From CAYMPH01 sp964392365 (GTDB lineage Bacteria; Spirochaetota; UBA4802; UBA5550), in the NCBI GenBank assembly GCA_964392365.1, contig CAYMPH010000005.1, positions 124,001 to 188,000 of the forward strand: a stretch of DNA of 64,000 bases. Reading direction: 5' to 3'. The stretch's first letter is position 1, and each line of letters starts with the position of its first letter. Shown here piece after piece: positions 45,456 to 55,400 of this stretch. The translations under genes and the position numbers were made by a program. Under the pieces are notes generated by a model. It was not told the DNA's origin and did not search any database. It saw only the letters and a program-made list of their open reading frames with translations.

Positions 45456-48032
45456 CTATACTGTCCTTTTTACAACCACAAGTGTTACATCATCTGCAAG
45501 ACGGTAGCCGGAAAGTGCTGCAAGAATCGCCTCTTTTATTTCCTTAGGTGAACGCGCTGCATTATCCCTGAATATATCAATCAACTTATCTGAGCCGAAC
45601 ATTTCGGTTTCTGGATTCCGATGATTCCTGACAGTTCCCTGAAGCCATGCTTCAGTGAGACCGTCAGTGTATAGAAGCATAACATCGCCTTTTTCAAGCC
45701 TGAATGCATTATCATCCATCATGGGCTTGATATCCGGCATAATTCCCAGCCACATGCCCGTTGTTTCCAGTATTTCAATTTTTTGACTGTTATAACGGTG
45801 AATAATTATATCCTGATGAAGTCCTGCATGGTGGAAGACTCCATCTTTTATACAGCTGATAACAGTAATAGTCATATATTTATCATCACTGAGCCTGCGT
45901 ATATTTTCTGTCAGTACCTGATTTATGTGACTGAGAAGTTCACCCGGACTTGTTTCATAATTGCCTGCAAGAACAGTGTGTATTGAAGTCTGCGCCATCA
46001 TCATGATAAGGCCGGCAGAAACGCCATGCCCTGAAACATCGCCTATTATAATCCAGTCCATTCCGGCAGTATTAATAATATCGTAATAATCACCGCCGAC
46101 TTCATCAGCCGGAGCCATATGAGTAGCTAATTCGTAACCGTCTATAACAGGCTTATGAGGAAGCAGAACTGTCTGGATTTTTTTCGCAAGCTCCATTTCA
46201 CCCCACAGAGCATCACGTGCTGCCTCAAGTTCTGCTGTTCGTTCCTCAACTTTTTTTTCAAGATTTTCCGCATAGTCTTCAATCTGACGCTTTGACTCCT
46301 TAATATCCTGAGCCATCATGTTAAAGTTGTGCGTCAGAAATCCTATCTCGTCCTTGACTGTTACAGGAATCTGAATATCAAAATTGCCGTTCCTGATTTC
46401 ACGAACACCGTCCTGAAGCCTGTTAAGAGCTTTCACTATTGCGCCATAGAAGAAAAACGGGAATCCTATAATGATAACAAGGATTGTTATGCCCAGCATA
46501 AGAGAGAGCTTTAAAGAATCCGGATGTATGAACTCGCGATACTGGAGATATGAAAATCCAACCTCATATACCTTGCCTTCACTTGAATTATATTTCATAT
46601 AGCCAAGATGATGCTCCATCCCGTCAGCAGATTTGCGGTAAAATCTATAACCGGGCTCTCGAAGAGGCGAATAATAATTCAGGACTTCAGCTTTAAGATC
46701 ATCGCCATCAAGTTTGCTTTTCGATATTTCATCAAGAATTACCTTATTAAAGGGAACAATTACAGAGGAGTCCTTCCTGAGAAAATTCTCTATCGCTTTT
46801 CTGAATCCGGCTGAAGGCAATTCACGGATTTTATTTGATCTGTAAAATATGGTGGAATATAAATCTTCAAGCTGCCTTAAGAGCCTTACAGAATTTTTTT
46901 CAGTACCGGTGTTTTTTCCTGATTTCAGATCATTGCTCATTTTAAGTATAAGGCTTTTATAACCTGCAAAATGAGGGTGAGCATTGTTTAAAACAGTTTC
47001 AAGCTCTGCATCAAAATTATTCCCGGTGATATCGCCTATCTTAGTCCATATGGCGGTATTCATAAATTCATTTTTCAGATCAGAAAATTTTATCGACACC
47101 TTCCCGCTGCTGTAATCCGAAGAAAATGAATCCTTCGCCTGATCATAAGATACAATATAATCAAGATCAGGAGGTCTGAATGATTTTTCATAGAGAACCT
47201 GGTTAGCAGTCTGATTATGAATTACATTATAAAATCTTTCATTAACCTGATAACTGTAGTAACTCAAGCCCAGCATTATTACAAGAATCGAAACAAGACT
47301 TATGCCTACAAGCTTTGCCATGAAAGTTGAACGGTCTATACTGTTGTTGATAAAAATTATAACTATAAAAAAATAGCCTATTACACTGAAAAAATCTATT
47401 GTAAGTATATATATTTCCCTGCCAAAAGCTCCGTCTCTTGAGAGCACATTCACAATTGAAGGAATGATAGTAACTATACTTATAAAAAAAGTAATCGCAA
47501 AAATCGCCCACCTCTTTTTATCTTTGGTAATTATTCCACGCCATATTCCGCTTGCTATGGTAATAACTGCAAAAATAAGAATCAGAAATCCCACGTACTT
47601 GCTTATAACATCGAGATCAAAATCCCAGTAGTGCCCGGAAAACTGATATACGTATTTTGCAGTCAGCGATTTAAAAATAAATATGCCTTCAGCAATTCCC
47701 AGCATTATCCACATTAAAACATGAAGCATCTTACGGAAACGCGGGGCTACTGGTTCCGGAAAAGTGAAAAAAAACTGGGTTGAATATATCATTAGAGCAG
47801 ATGCGCCCAGAATGGAAAAATACCTGTGAAATGCTAATGGCGGATAATAGAATGAAGCTGATAAAAAATAATCAATTGCTGTAATTCCTCCGAATGTAAG
47901 AGCCAGGCCGATATTAATTGCAGCCTTGGATCTGTTAGTTATTGTAAAACAGAATATAGCAGCAATTGTATAAAAAACCGTAGTGATCAGCATACCAATT
48001 GAAAAGAAGTTTAAAAACAGATAGTTTGCCAC
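45456..48032 (-). CDS. SpoIIE-type PP2C phosphatase with multi-TM sensor and HAMP
   Basis: An 858-aa membrane phosphatase. Residues 1-255 hold about eight transmembrane segments, residues about 265-510 an extracytoplasmic domain, then a TM, HAMP (about 535-590), coiled coil and PP2C domain (about 630-858) with EVGGDYYD, GDVSGHG, LLYTDGLTEA and LADDVTLVVV. Everything before the coiled coil is paralogous to the MCP at 18631-21306: NRSKA near residue 33, FSGHYWDFD versus LGHYYDFN, and GVREIRNGNFDIQIP versus GVREVNRGNFEIVIP. The start is GTG, with AAGGCGG six bases upstream. It would turn an outside or membrane signal into dephosphorylation of a partner such as a STAS protein. Confidence 0.92.
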   Translation of the reverse strand: MANYLFLNFFSIGMLITTVFYTIAAIFCFTITNRSKAAINIGLALTFGGITAIDYFLSASFYYPPLAFHRYFSILGASALMIYSTQFFFTFPEPVAPRFRKMLHVLMWIMLGIAEGIFIFKSLTAKYVYQFSGHYWDFDLDVISKYVGFLILIFAVITIASGIWRGIITKDKKRWAIFAITFFISIVTIIPSIVNVLSRDGAFGREIYILTIDFFSVIGYFFIVIIFINNSIDRSTFMAKLVGISLVSILVIMLGLSYYSYQVNERFYNVIHNQTANQVLYEKSFRPPDLDYIVSYDQAKDSFSSDYSSGKVSIKFSDLKNEFMNTAIWTKIGDITGNNFDAELETVLNNAHPHFAGYKSLILKMSNDLKSGKNTGTEKNSVRLLRQLEDLYSTIFYRSNKIRELPSAGFRKAIENFLRKDSSVIVPFNKVILDEISKSKLDGDDLKAEVLNYYSPLREPGYRFYRKSADGMEHHLGYMKYNSSEGKVYEVGFSYLQYREFIHPDSLKLSLMLGITILVIIIGFPFFFYGAIVKALNRLQDGVREIRNGNFDIQIPVTVKDEIGFLTHNFNMMAQDIKESKRQIEDYAENLEKKVEERTAELEAARDALWGEMELAKKIQTVLLPHKPVIDGYELATHMAPADEVGGDYYDIINTAGMDWIIIGDVSGHGVSAGLIMMMAQTSIHTVLAGNYETSPGELLSHINQVLTENIRRLSDDKYMTITVISCIKDGVFHHAGLHQDIIIHRYNSQKIEILETTGMWLGIMPDIKPMMDDNAFRLEKGDVMLLYTDGLTEAWLQGTVRNHRNPETEMFGSDKLIDIFRDNAARSPKEIKEAILAALSGYRLADDVTLVVVKRTV

Positions 48033-48109
48033 TGAGTACCGCCTTTATATCAGCCTATTATTTTTTAAAACAGCATCATAAGAAATCAAATCTGCAATGA
48101 TAGGAATCT

Positions 48110-48454
48110 TTATTCAATTTTACCATTAGGAGTCAGCTTATCAATAAGACCTGGAAGAACATCTTTCAGAACATTGGGCAGATCGTCAGCAGAAACACCG
48201 GCTTTTGCTGCAAGTTCATTTATTTTATCCGCACCAAGTGCATTTTTAATCTGGTCTGCTGAAACCGGCAGATTTTCTCCTTTACTGATCCAGGAGGAAA
48301 CAACATCCTCAAGACCATTGTTTTTAAAATTACTCAGGAGCCCGTCAAGACCGTCATTTTTTAAAAGCCCGCCTACAGCATCAAGAAGACCGGCACTTGC
48401 TTTGCCTCCAGATAGTGTTCCTAAAACATTCATTACATTATCCAATAATCCCAT
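48110..48454 (-). CDS. YidB family protein (DUF937-type)
   Basis: A 114-aa soluble helical protein of the YidB/DUF937 group. It is rich in Gly-Leu-Leu repeats at the N-terminus (GLLDNVMNVL, AGLLDAVGGLL, DGLDGLL) and has the family core VSSWISKGENLPVSADQIKNALG with LPNVLKDVLPGLIDKLTPNG. The role is unknown. AAGGAG before the ATG is strong. It lies 77 bp upstream of the PP2C gene on the same strand and may share its transcript. Confidence 0.85.
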   Translation of the reverse strand: MGLLDNVMNVLGTLSGGKASAGLLDAVGGLLKNDGLDGLLSNFKNNGLEDVVSSWISKGENLPVSADQIKNALGADKINELAAKAGVSADDLPNVLKDVLPGLIDKLTPNGKIE

Positions 48455-48558
48455 AGCATATCTCCTTATTTTTTATAATAATTAAAAATCAAACATAGAT
48501 TATTTACAAACTGAACTATTTTTTTCATAGCACTAATTTTATATTCCAAATATAAAAA

Positions 48559-50469
48559 TCAGCCCTGCTTTAAAATACTGATTATTTTCTGAAAATCCTC
48601 TTCGCTGATATTCAGCTCATTTTTAATATTTTCAAGAGCAGTCTGATAATCATTTTCATTCTCAGTTTCTGAATGAAGAAGCAGTTTTTTAATAACTGCG
48701 GCAAGCATCAGCTCCCTGCTTTTCACTGATTCGTTTATGCTTGATATTTTTTCAGACATCATTTTTTCAGAGGAATGCAGTCTGTTTGCAAAATTTTTAA
48801 TCAGTTTCTGTGTAAAAACAGGATTACTGTCAATCAGGGCATCAAGATTATAAGCTTCAGAAATTGCTACAAGGCAATCTGTTCTGCACACAGCATCAGC
48901 AAGACGTTCCTGATTGCCTGTAATTGCCATTTCGCCGAGAATATCCCCTTCGTAAAGAGTAGTAAGCAGAAGCTTTTCCCCGTTTTCAAAAGTTTTTATT
49001 ATATCAACAATGCCTTTTCTTATTAAATAAAAATCAGTCCCTGTATCACCCTGCTTAAAAATAACATGGCCTGCATCAAATTTATATTTCTTCTGCATAA
49101 CTGAAGCCGGGTGCACAAACAGCTGCCTTATTTCCTTGAAACCCGGCAGTTTAAGATTATATGAAAGCCCCCTCAATATTCTGTATTTATAATATTTAAT
49201 CAGGAAAAAATAAAATCCAGCCGGCTTGTGCGTGAATCTTATAAGAGTTCCTCCGAACTGTTCATTTCTCAACAAGCTGTCCCATGCAGCGACTCCAGCA
49301 ACTTCAGGTGAAGAAAAATTTCCGCAGTGAAATTTGACTAAAACTTTTTTCCCCTGATCAACCGGTTCCACTGTTTTCAGATAACAGTTTCTAGTTGTAA
49401 TATGATAAGTAAAAGTTTTGGATTGAATGTCAGAAATAGATAATTTTACTTCTATGATTATTGGAATTTTAATGATGCTGTTTTGAAAAAATCTGGGATT
49501 GATTATTCCGATTATCAGCAGATCAAGCGAATATAAAACCGGAAGAAATATGAACAGCATAGTTATATAAATGCTGCTCAGCTGAACATCAATTATTTTT
49601 AAAATAAAATCAGAATTAAAATATGCTGTAAAAGCTGTTGAAAGCATAAATACTATTGCCAGAATTTTATATATACCCAGATTAAAAATGAATAACGGCG
49701 CTATTTCTTTATTTGTTGACCCCATAGATTTAAGAATCCAACGCTCAAATTGAGGCTCACGCTGAATTGTTACCCAGTCTTCAAGTGAAACATCGTGCTC
49801 TTTCAGGCCATCAGGCAGAGGCAGGTTGAGGGATTTTGCTATAGTATATTCCATTACAATAATAAGCAAAACAAGCAGCGGCGCTATTAAATATATTCCT
49901 TTGCCTCCTAACATCATGAATGCATCAAAAAAAGCGTGAAATAAAAATGGGATTATAAATGCTTTAAGAATCTGAATAATTTTTTTAAAAACAGCTCCAT
50001 ATAACCTGGCTGTGCCGAGATAATAACCGATCAGACCTGTGGATAGTACATGTAAAGGCACTGAACTTATAAGTCTTACAACTACAATTGACTCATTATA
50101 AGTTAAAGCATACAGGATATTTTCAAAAGTTGAAAAACCGATACCCATCAGCATTGACATGATTATTCCGCTGGGTATCATTACTCCTTTCATAAATTTC
50201 CATAGAATAATAAAAACAAGAATGTACATTGAAAATTTTTCAACAAAAGCGGCTTTAAAAAATGCAGTTGCTGTCGGATTATCAAACTTGATTAAATCAG
50301 GCAAAACTGAATCGACTAAAAGGATCAGAGAAGCAAGAGCGGCTCCCATTAAAAAATACTGCAAATGACTTAAATAGCTTGGCCTTATACTGAAATATCT
50401 GCTATAGAAGATATACATTACAATTACAGGCAATAAAGCCGGTATAAGAATTTTAATTATTGGGATCAA
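48559..50469 (-). CDS. PrsW-like membrane protease fused to cyclic-nucleotide-binding domain
   Basis: A 636-aa protein. Residues 1-230 are a PrsW-type intramembrane metalloprotease-like domain: GFSTFEN (111-117), His140 in PLHVLSTGLIG, and FLFHAFFDAFM with His178. In the first motif, where PrsW proteins have E-E-x3-K, this one reads V-E-K-F-S-M, so only one Glu (Glu77) remains. Further transmembrane segments lie at about 255-330. Residues about 333-460 are beta-rich and vaguely PilZ-like without the key Arg/Asp motif. Residues about 461-565 are a cNMP-binding domain (VIFKQGDTGTDFYLI, ILGEMAITGNQERLADAV). The start is TTG with GAGG seven bases upstream. Confidence 0.8.
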   Translation of the reverse strand: MIPIIKILIPALLPVIVMYIFYSRYFSIRPSYLSHLQYFLMGAALASLILLVDSVLPDLIKFDNPTATAFFKAAFVEKFSMYILVFIILWKFMKGVMIPSGIIMSMLMGIGFSTFENILYALTYNESIVVVRLISSVPLHVLSTGLIGYYLGTARLYGAVFKKIIQILKAFIIPFLFHAFFDAFMMLGGKGIYLIAPLLVLLIIVMEYTIAKSLNLPLPDGLKEHDVSLEDWVTIQREPQFERWILKSMGSTNKEIAPLFIFNLGIYKILAIVFMLSTAFTAYFNSDFILKIIDVQLSSIYITMLFIFLPVLYSLDLLIIGIINPRFFQNSIIKIPIIIEVKLSISDIQSKTFTYHITTRNCYLKTVEPVDQGKKVLVKFHCGNFSSPEVAGVAAWDSLLRNEQFGGTLIRFTHKPAGFYFFLIKYYKYRILRGLSYNLKLPGFKEIRQLFVHPASVMQKKYKFDAGHVIFKQGDTGTDFYLIRKGIVDIIKTFENGEKLLLTTLYEGDILGEMAITGNQERLADAVCRTDCLVAISEAYNLDALIDSNPVFTQKLIKNFANRLHSSEKMMSEKISSINESVKSRELMLAAVIKKLLLHSETENENDYQTALENIKNELNISEEDFQKIISILKQG

Positions 50470-50650
50470 TACGCAGCCTCTTATAAATAATGCTGATTTG
50501 AATTTAATATTATTATTTTATCAAGTTAAATTCTTTTTGATTTAAAAAACTATAAGCTTTAATAAATCTCTATATAAATTGCAAATCAGCAAGCTTAAAT
50601 TAAGAAAATTAATTTATTGTAAATAGAAGGCTGTATATTTCAATGGCTTT

Positions 50651-51343
50651 ATGGAAAAGAAAGCAGTTTTATTCGATATTGACGGAACTATTCTTAACTG
50701 CAACAAGGCAGGAAAACATTCACTGATCCAGTCATGCCTTGATGTTTTCGGCACTATTGGAAAAATGGAAATGGTTGATTTCCAGGGTAAAACTGATCCC
50801 TTGATTTTAACAGAATCCCTCTCTGCAATGGGATTCAGCGATGAAATTATTAAAAACGGTACAGAAAAACTTAAAGAAAAATATTTCTCACATCTTGAAG
50901 AAAAAATCGGGAAATATGATACAGTTGTTCTTCCGGGAATACCTGAACTGCTAAAGGCAATATCTTTGCAGGAAAAAATTATTCTTGGAGTACTTACAGG
51001 TAATTTCAAGAGAAGTGCTGAAATAAAACTCGCAGCTGCAGGTGTAAAAGAATATTTCCCATTTGGAGCTTTTGGAGATGATGCACCCAACAGAAACGAT
51101 CTCCCTCCGGTTGCAAAAAAAAGAATTACTGAAATTTACGGCATTGAAATAAATTTTGATGATATTATTATAATCGGCGATACAGTTTACGACATTGAGT
51201 GCGCAAAAAAATCCGGGGCAGTTTCCATTTCTGTAGGCACAGGATGGGCTGACAAACAAAAACTCTTATCATACAATCCGGATTATTTTTTTGATGACCT
51301 TTCGGATACACAGAAGGTTTTAAGCATTATTCTTAAGTCTTGA
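50651..51343 (+). CDS. HAD-family phosphatase (phosphoglycolate phosphatase-like)
   Basis: A 230-aa HAD hydrolase. Motif I is FDIDGTI (nucleophile and acid Asp), motif II is GVLTGNF, and motif IV is IIIGDTVYDIECA. The cap insert (residues about 15-90) is the helical C1 type of Gph-like enzymes. The substrate is uncertain. The last 24 bases overlap the 3' end of the convergent murJ gene, so the two mRNAs are complementary there. Confidence 0.85.
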   Translation: MEKKAVLFDIDGTILNCNKAGKHSLIQSCLDVFGTIGKMEMVDFQGKTDPLILTESLSAMGFSDEIIKNGTEKLKEKYFSHLEEKIGKYDTVVLPGIPELLKAISLQEKIILGVLTGNFKRSAEIKLAAAGVKEYFPFGAFGDDAPNRNDLPPVAKKRITEIYGIEINFDDIIIIGDTVYDIECAKKSGAVSISVGTGWADKQKLLSYNPDYFFDDLSDTQKVLSIILKS

Positions 51344-52891
51344 TTTAAACTTTTTCCTTATCCTGTCAGTAAGATATTTTACTTCTTCGACTTTTAATAA
51401 ATATGCCATAATAAAAAACACCAGACAGCCTCCAATAACATTTACTGCAAGAAAAGAAACTTTTAGAATTATTGAAGCGGCTTTCCAGTCGATTATTCCG
51501 GACAGGAAATAAAGGAATACACCCATTACTGCACTTGATAAAACAGTTTTCATGATCGGCAGAATAATTTTCCTGAATTGAAGTCCATTGATTTTCCGGT
51601 TTAAAATTATTATCAGTAAAAGCATCTGAACTGTGACTGAAATTGAATTAGCCAGCTGAAGACCTGCATGTTTCAATTCCGTATTCATTAAAATATAACC
51701 GAGAGAAATATTCAGTATAAATGCAACCAAAGCAGTTTTAACAGGATTTCTTGTATCTTTCAGCGAATAAAAAGTAGGAGTGGTAATTCTTAATACAGAT
51801 AAAGAAACCAGACCGAGAATTGAACAGATTAAAGCTCTGTATGTCATTATGCTGTCATAAGAAGTAAATTTTCCTCTTTCAAAAAAAACTGTTACAATAG
51901 GAAGGCCGATAACAAAAAGCGCGCACGCTGCAGGTATAGCAAGAAACAAAGCAGCCTTGACTGCTTTTAAATATAATTCTTTCAGCTTATCAAAATTATC
52001 ACTGGCTGAAAGTTTTGACATCTCAGGAAGGATTACACTTCCAATAGATACAATAAAAATTCCAAGAGTCAATTCAGTCAGCCTGTCGGAATAATATATA
52101 TACGAAATACTTCCAGCCGGCAGAAAAGATGCAAGCAATGTGCTCATTTGAATGTTAATATAATACACTGCAATTCCAAATAGCGCAGGTGTAAGCATGC
52201 CGAATATTTTCTTTATCCCGGGATGATTTAAATCAAAGGAAAATTTTATTTTAAAACCGGTTCTGACCATATATGGAATCTGAAAAACTAGCTGCAGAAT
52301 TCCTCCGAATAAAACTCCAACAGCCGGACCATACAGTCCGTTTTTAAAAATATAATAACCGCTTAAAATACCCGATATAATGCCCACATTCAGAAGAACA
52401 GGCGAAAATGCAGAAGAGAAAAAGAATCCGCGGGAATTTAAAACACCCATTGCAAAAGCTGTAAGCCCGACCAGGATTAAATACGGGAACATGAGTCTTG
52501 TTAAACTCTCAGCTATTTCAATTTTACCTTCTCCGGTTAATCCGAAAGCGAAAGCCTTTACTATTTCAGGGGAAAATATCATGCCAAGACCTGTAAAAAG
52601 CAAAAGAGCAACTAATAGGATTGAAAGAGTTTTCTGCGCGAGAATAAGAGCCTCAGACTCCCCTTTATTAATGATATATTCTGTATATACCGGAATAAAT
52701 GAAATAGTAAGAGCTCCTTCAGCAACGAGTCTTCTCAATAAATTCGGAATCCGGAATGCAACGAAAAAAGCATCGGTTGATCCGGTAACACCGAAGAAGG
52801 CAGCAAAAAGCATTTCGCGGACAAAACCGAGAATCCTGCTTGCAAGTGTCGACACAGCGACGATTGATGTAGATTTTAGTATCGAGCTCAT
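51320..52891 (-). CDS. murJ: Lipid II flippase MurJ
   Basis: A 523-aa polytopic membrane protein of the MviN/MurJ family, with about 14 transmembrane segments; it moves lipid II across the inner membrane for peptidoglycan synthesis. Family marks: SRILGFVREMLFAAFFG at 18-34, TDAFFVAFRIPNLLRRLVAEGALTISFIPVYTEY (positions about 38-72), and many Pro/Gly-containing helices. Length is normal. The ribosome binding site is weak. It converges on the HAD gene with a 24-bp overlap and diverges from the TPR gene at 53041. Confidence 0.94.
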   Translation of the reverse strand: MSSILKSTSIVAVSTLASRILGFVREMLFAAFFGVTGSTDAFFVAFRIPNLLRRLVAEGALTISFIPVYTEYIINKGESEALILAQKTLSILLVALLLFTGLGMIFSPEIVKAFAFGLTGEGKIEIAESLTRLMFPYLILVGLTAFAMGVLNSRGFFFSSAFSPVLLNVGIISGILSGYYIFKNGLYGPAVGVLFGGILQLVFQIPYMVRTGFKIKFSFDLNHPGIKKIFGMLTPALFGIAVYYINIQMSTLLASFLPAGSISYIYYSDRLTELTLGIFIVSIGSVILPEMSKLSASDNFDKLKELYLKAVKAALFLAIPAACALFVIGLPIVTVFFERGKFTSYDSIMTYRALICSILGLVSLSVLRITTPTFYSLKDTRNPVKTALVAFILNISLGYILMNTELKHAGLQLANSISVTVQMLLLIIILNRKINGLQFRKIILPIMKTVLSSAVMGVFLYFLSGIIDWKAASIILKVSFLAVNVIGGCLVFFIMAYLLKVEEVKYLTDRIRKKFKSRLKNNA

Positions 52892-53040
52892 AAAAAAACA
52901 GCGGATTAATATCTTGACAAAAGTTTATTTAGAAAAACAGGATAAAAATATCAGCAAGCGGATAAATTACAAGTATATTCGTTAAAAATAAAAAAAATAT
53001 TTAAAAATCTTCGAAAGGATTAAGAAAACAAAATTCAATT

Positions 53041-54510
53041 ATGAATAAAATAAAATATACAATAATACTTTTATTAATACTGATTACAACATCAGCATTT
53101 GCCGGATACCATGAACAGGGCCGGGCATACTACTCATATAAAAAGTACGACAAAGCCAAAGAAGCCTTCTTAAAAGATGTTGAAATAAAAAAAAACGGGG
53201 ATTCCTATTATTTCCTTGGTGAAATAGAAAAGATGCGCGGGAATTTCAAGGAAGCAGAAGAATATTTTACTGAAGCTACCCAAATATATACAACAAGAAA
53301 ATACTTACGCAACGCCCACTGGAATCTGATTGTTCTTGCAGAACAAAAAGGTGATTACGGCGAAGTTGTAAAAAGATGCAAAGCGATGTGGAATGATCTT
53401 CGGGACGAAGGCGCTAAATCAAAAATTGAAAACACTATAAACAAACTTCTATGGACTGACAATTCTGATGCAATTGAACAATACAAAACAGGCGACAGCC
53501 TGAAACAGGAAGGAAAGCTAAACGAAGCCATTACAGCTTTTAAAAAAGCATTAAACATAGAATCAGGTTTTTTAGCTGCTAAATTTGAAATAGGCATGAT
53601 CAATTATAAAAACAATAAATTCAACGAAGCTGCATCTTACATACGGGATGTTGCAGGGAAAATTCCTTTTTATGCAGAAGCTCATATGGTTCTTGCTGAT
53701 ATTGAATTCAGAGAAAAAAATTACTCCAGAGCTGTCACTCATTACAACAGTGCGATAGAATTCGGATTTGTAGACAAAGAAACAGAATCAAATCTTATTT
53801 TAAACCGGGGAACATGTTATTATAATTTAAAAGATTATGAAAAAGCAAGGGATGATATTAAAAAAGCTATTAAACTTAAAGGCGGTTCAATCGGATCACT
53901 TTCCCTACTTGCTGCTATACAAATAATGCTGCATGAATATGAAGATGCACTTGAAGCGCTGCAGAGTGTTAATAAATCGAATCCGGACAATCCAGTAATA
54001 GTTTTTCAGATAGGCAGTCTCTATTATAAATTAAAAAACGATAAATACATATCATATTTTGAAAAACTTTATGAGCTTTCCAAAGGAAACAATCAGCTGT
54101 ATGATAGATATTCCAAAGCATTCGCAATTCTTGCTGAAGGATATTATGATCAGAAAAAATACGACAAGGTCATGAAAATTTACAACACTCTTCCTGCGAA
54201 GGAACAAAGCAGTGAAATAAAAATAATTGCAGCAAAGTCATTTTATAAAAAAGGAAATTACGGGGAAACAATAAATCTTTTTGAATCAGTATCCATTTCA
54301 TCAGATGAAGACAGATTTATTTTATGCAAGGCTTATGTGAGGAACGGATCCGAAGATAAAGCAAAAAATATTTTAACCCGGCATATCAAAAATGAAGATT
54401 TTATTAAAAAAGCAAAATCCGACAAACAGCTATCAAAAATCATTGATGAAATTGAAGAATCCAGAAAACCAGCTCCGGAGCCGGAAAAAGACACTCCATC
54501 CAAGCAATAG
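53041..54510 (+). CDS. Exported TPR-repeat protein
   Basis: A 489-aa protein with a signal peptide to about residue 21 (TTSAFAGYHEQG). About ten tetratricopeptide repeats follow, e.g. AYYSYKKYDKAKEAFLKD, AITAFKKALNIES and AVTHYNSAIEFG. The C-terminal tail is Pro/Glu/Lys-rich. TPR proteins act as scaffolds; the partner is unknown. It is the first gene of a three-gene plus-strand unit with the membrane protein (11 bp gap) and the ABC ATPase. An AAGGA site lies about 20 bases before the ATG, farther than usual. Confidence 0.8.
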   Translation: MNKIKYTIILLLILITTSAFAGYHEQGRAYYSYKKYDKAKEAFLKDVEIKKNGDSYYFLGEIEKMRGNFKEAEEYFTEATQIYTTRKYLRNAHWNLIVLAEQKGDYGEVVKRCKAMWNDLRDEGAKSKIENTINKLLWTDNSDAIEQYKTGDSLKQEGKLNEAITAFKKALNIESGFLAAKFEIGMINYKNNKFNEAASYIRDVAGKIPFYAEAHMVLADIEFREKNYSRAVTHYNSAIEFGFVDKETESNLILNRGTCYYNLKDYEKARDDIKKAIKLKGGSIGSLSLLAAIQIMLHEYEDALEALQSVNKSNPDNPVIVFQIGSLYYKLKNDKYISYFEKLYELSKGNNQLYDRYSKAFAILAEGYYDQKKYDKVMKIYNTLPAKEQSSEIKIIAAKSFYKKGNYGETINLFESVSISSDEDRFILCKAYVRNGSEDKAKNILTRHIKNEDFIKKAKSDKQLSKIIDEIEESRKPAPEPEKDTPSKQ

Positions 54511-54521
54511 CAGGGAATTAA

Positions 54522-55400
54522 TTGTATTTCTCAGATAAAAATAAAATTATTACTGCGCTTATAGCCTTTACTGGAGCAGCAGTCATCTGCGGATTAAATT
54601 TATATTTCAGCATAAACCCGGCTGCAATTATTTCATATATTATTGCAGCCGGATTATTCTTTTTGTATTCTTTATTCTCATCTGTTGACAACAGCAATAC
54701 AGATTACGTACTATCAGGTGAAGGATTTTCTACTCTGCTGTTTTTCCTGACAGGTTTCAGATTTCTAACAGATGATATTAATATTATTTTTCCCCTGACA
54801 GTATTTCTGCTTATAATATTTACTGTCTTTATACAGAAAATCTATTCCCGGAATGCTGCAGGTTTTATAATAAACCCACTTGTAATTCTAATTGTCTCTT
54901 ACCTTTTTTATTTTGACAAGCAATTCAGTTTTATTTTTTTAGAGAAAATATTAACCGGGTTGGCTGGAAAAAATTTTGAGACTGTAATTCTTTTTTTTAT
55001 AATTTTTTTAATAAGCTTTATTTTTGTATATAGATACAGATCAACAGAGTTAATTATTTCACATGGGAAAGACTATTCAGGAAATTTGACAGAATCTGCA
55101 ATTGTACTTAACTGCTTTTTCATTATATTAAAATCTTTACTGATTGTATCTGCTGTATACTTATCAGGCATTTCAGGTTTTGCAGCCTTTTATATTTACA
55201 GATTTTTTTACAGAGGAAAAATAAATATCATGCTGATATTTATTTTTATTTTTTTACAGCTTTCGGTCTTACTTGCTTTAAAATTTGCTGTTCCAGCTGC
55301 TGTAGTTACTGCAGTAATTGTATTATCAGTAATTTCACATTTTATATATAAATTAAACAAGGTTGATATTTATGGTAGAAGCATCAGGTATAAATTATAA
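54522..55400 (+). CDS. Polytopic membrane protein, weakly RnfD/NqrB-like
   Basis: A 292-aa protein with about nine hydrophobic segments and few charged residues. I do not recognise it firmly. The segment GEGFSTLLFFLTGFRF and later FIQKIYSRNAAGFIINPLVIL faintly resemble the RnfD/NqrB pattern (D-G-S-x-LLTG, then GxxxFNP), but the flavin-attachment Thr motif is not visible. Next to an ABC ATPase gene it could instead be a permease. The start is TTG with GGGA five bases upstream. Its 3' end overlaps the ATPase gene by 29 bp, which suggests tight coupling. Confidence 0.5.
   Translation: MYFSDKNKIITALIAFTGAAVICGLNLYFSINPAAIISYIIAAGLFFLYSLFSSVDNSNTDYVLSGEGFSTLLFFLTGFRFLTDDINIIFPLTVFLLIIFTVFIQKIYSRNAAGFIINPLVILIVSYLFYFDKQFSFIFLEKILTGLAGKNFETVILFFIIFLISFIFVYRYRSTELIISHGKDYSGNLTESAIVLNCFFIILKSLLIVSAVYLSGISGFAAFYIYRFFYRGKINIMLIFIFIFLQLSVLLALKFAVPAAVVTAVIVLSVISHFIYKLNKVDIYGRSIRYKL

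Noticed and set aside
52914..52919. TTGACA as promoter of the TPR gene
   Set aside because: No -10 at proper spacing and more than 100 bases of leader would remain.
54522..55400. Part of an Rnf/Nqr complex
   Set aside because: Only one faintly RnfD-like membrane protein is present; no RnfB, C, G, A or E genes nearby and no flavin-attachment motif.
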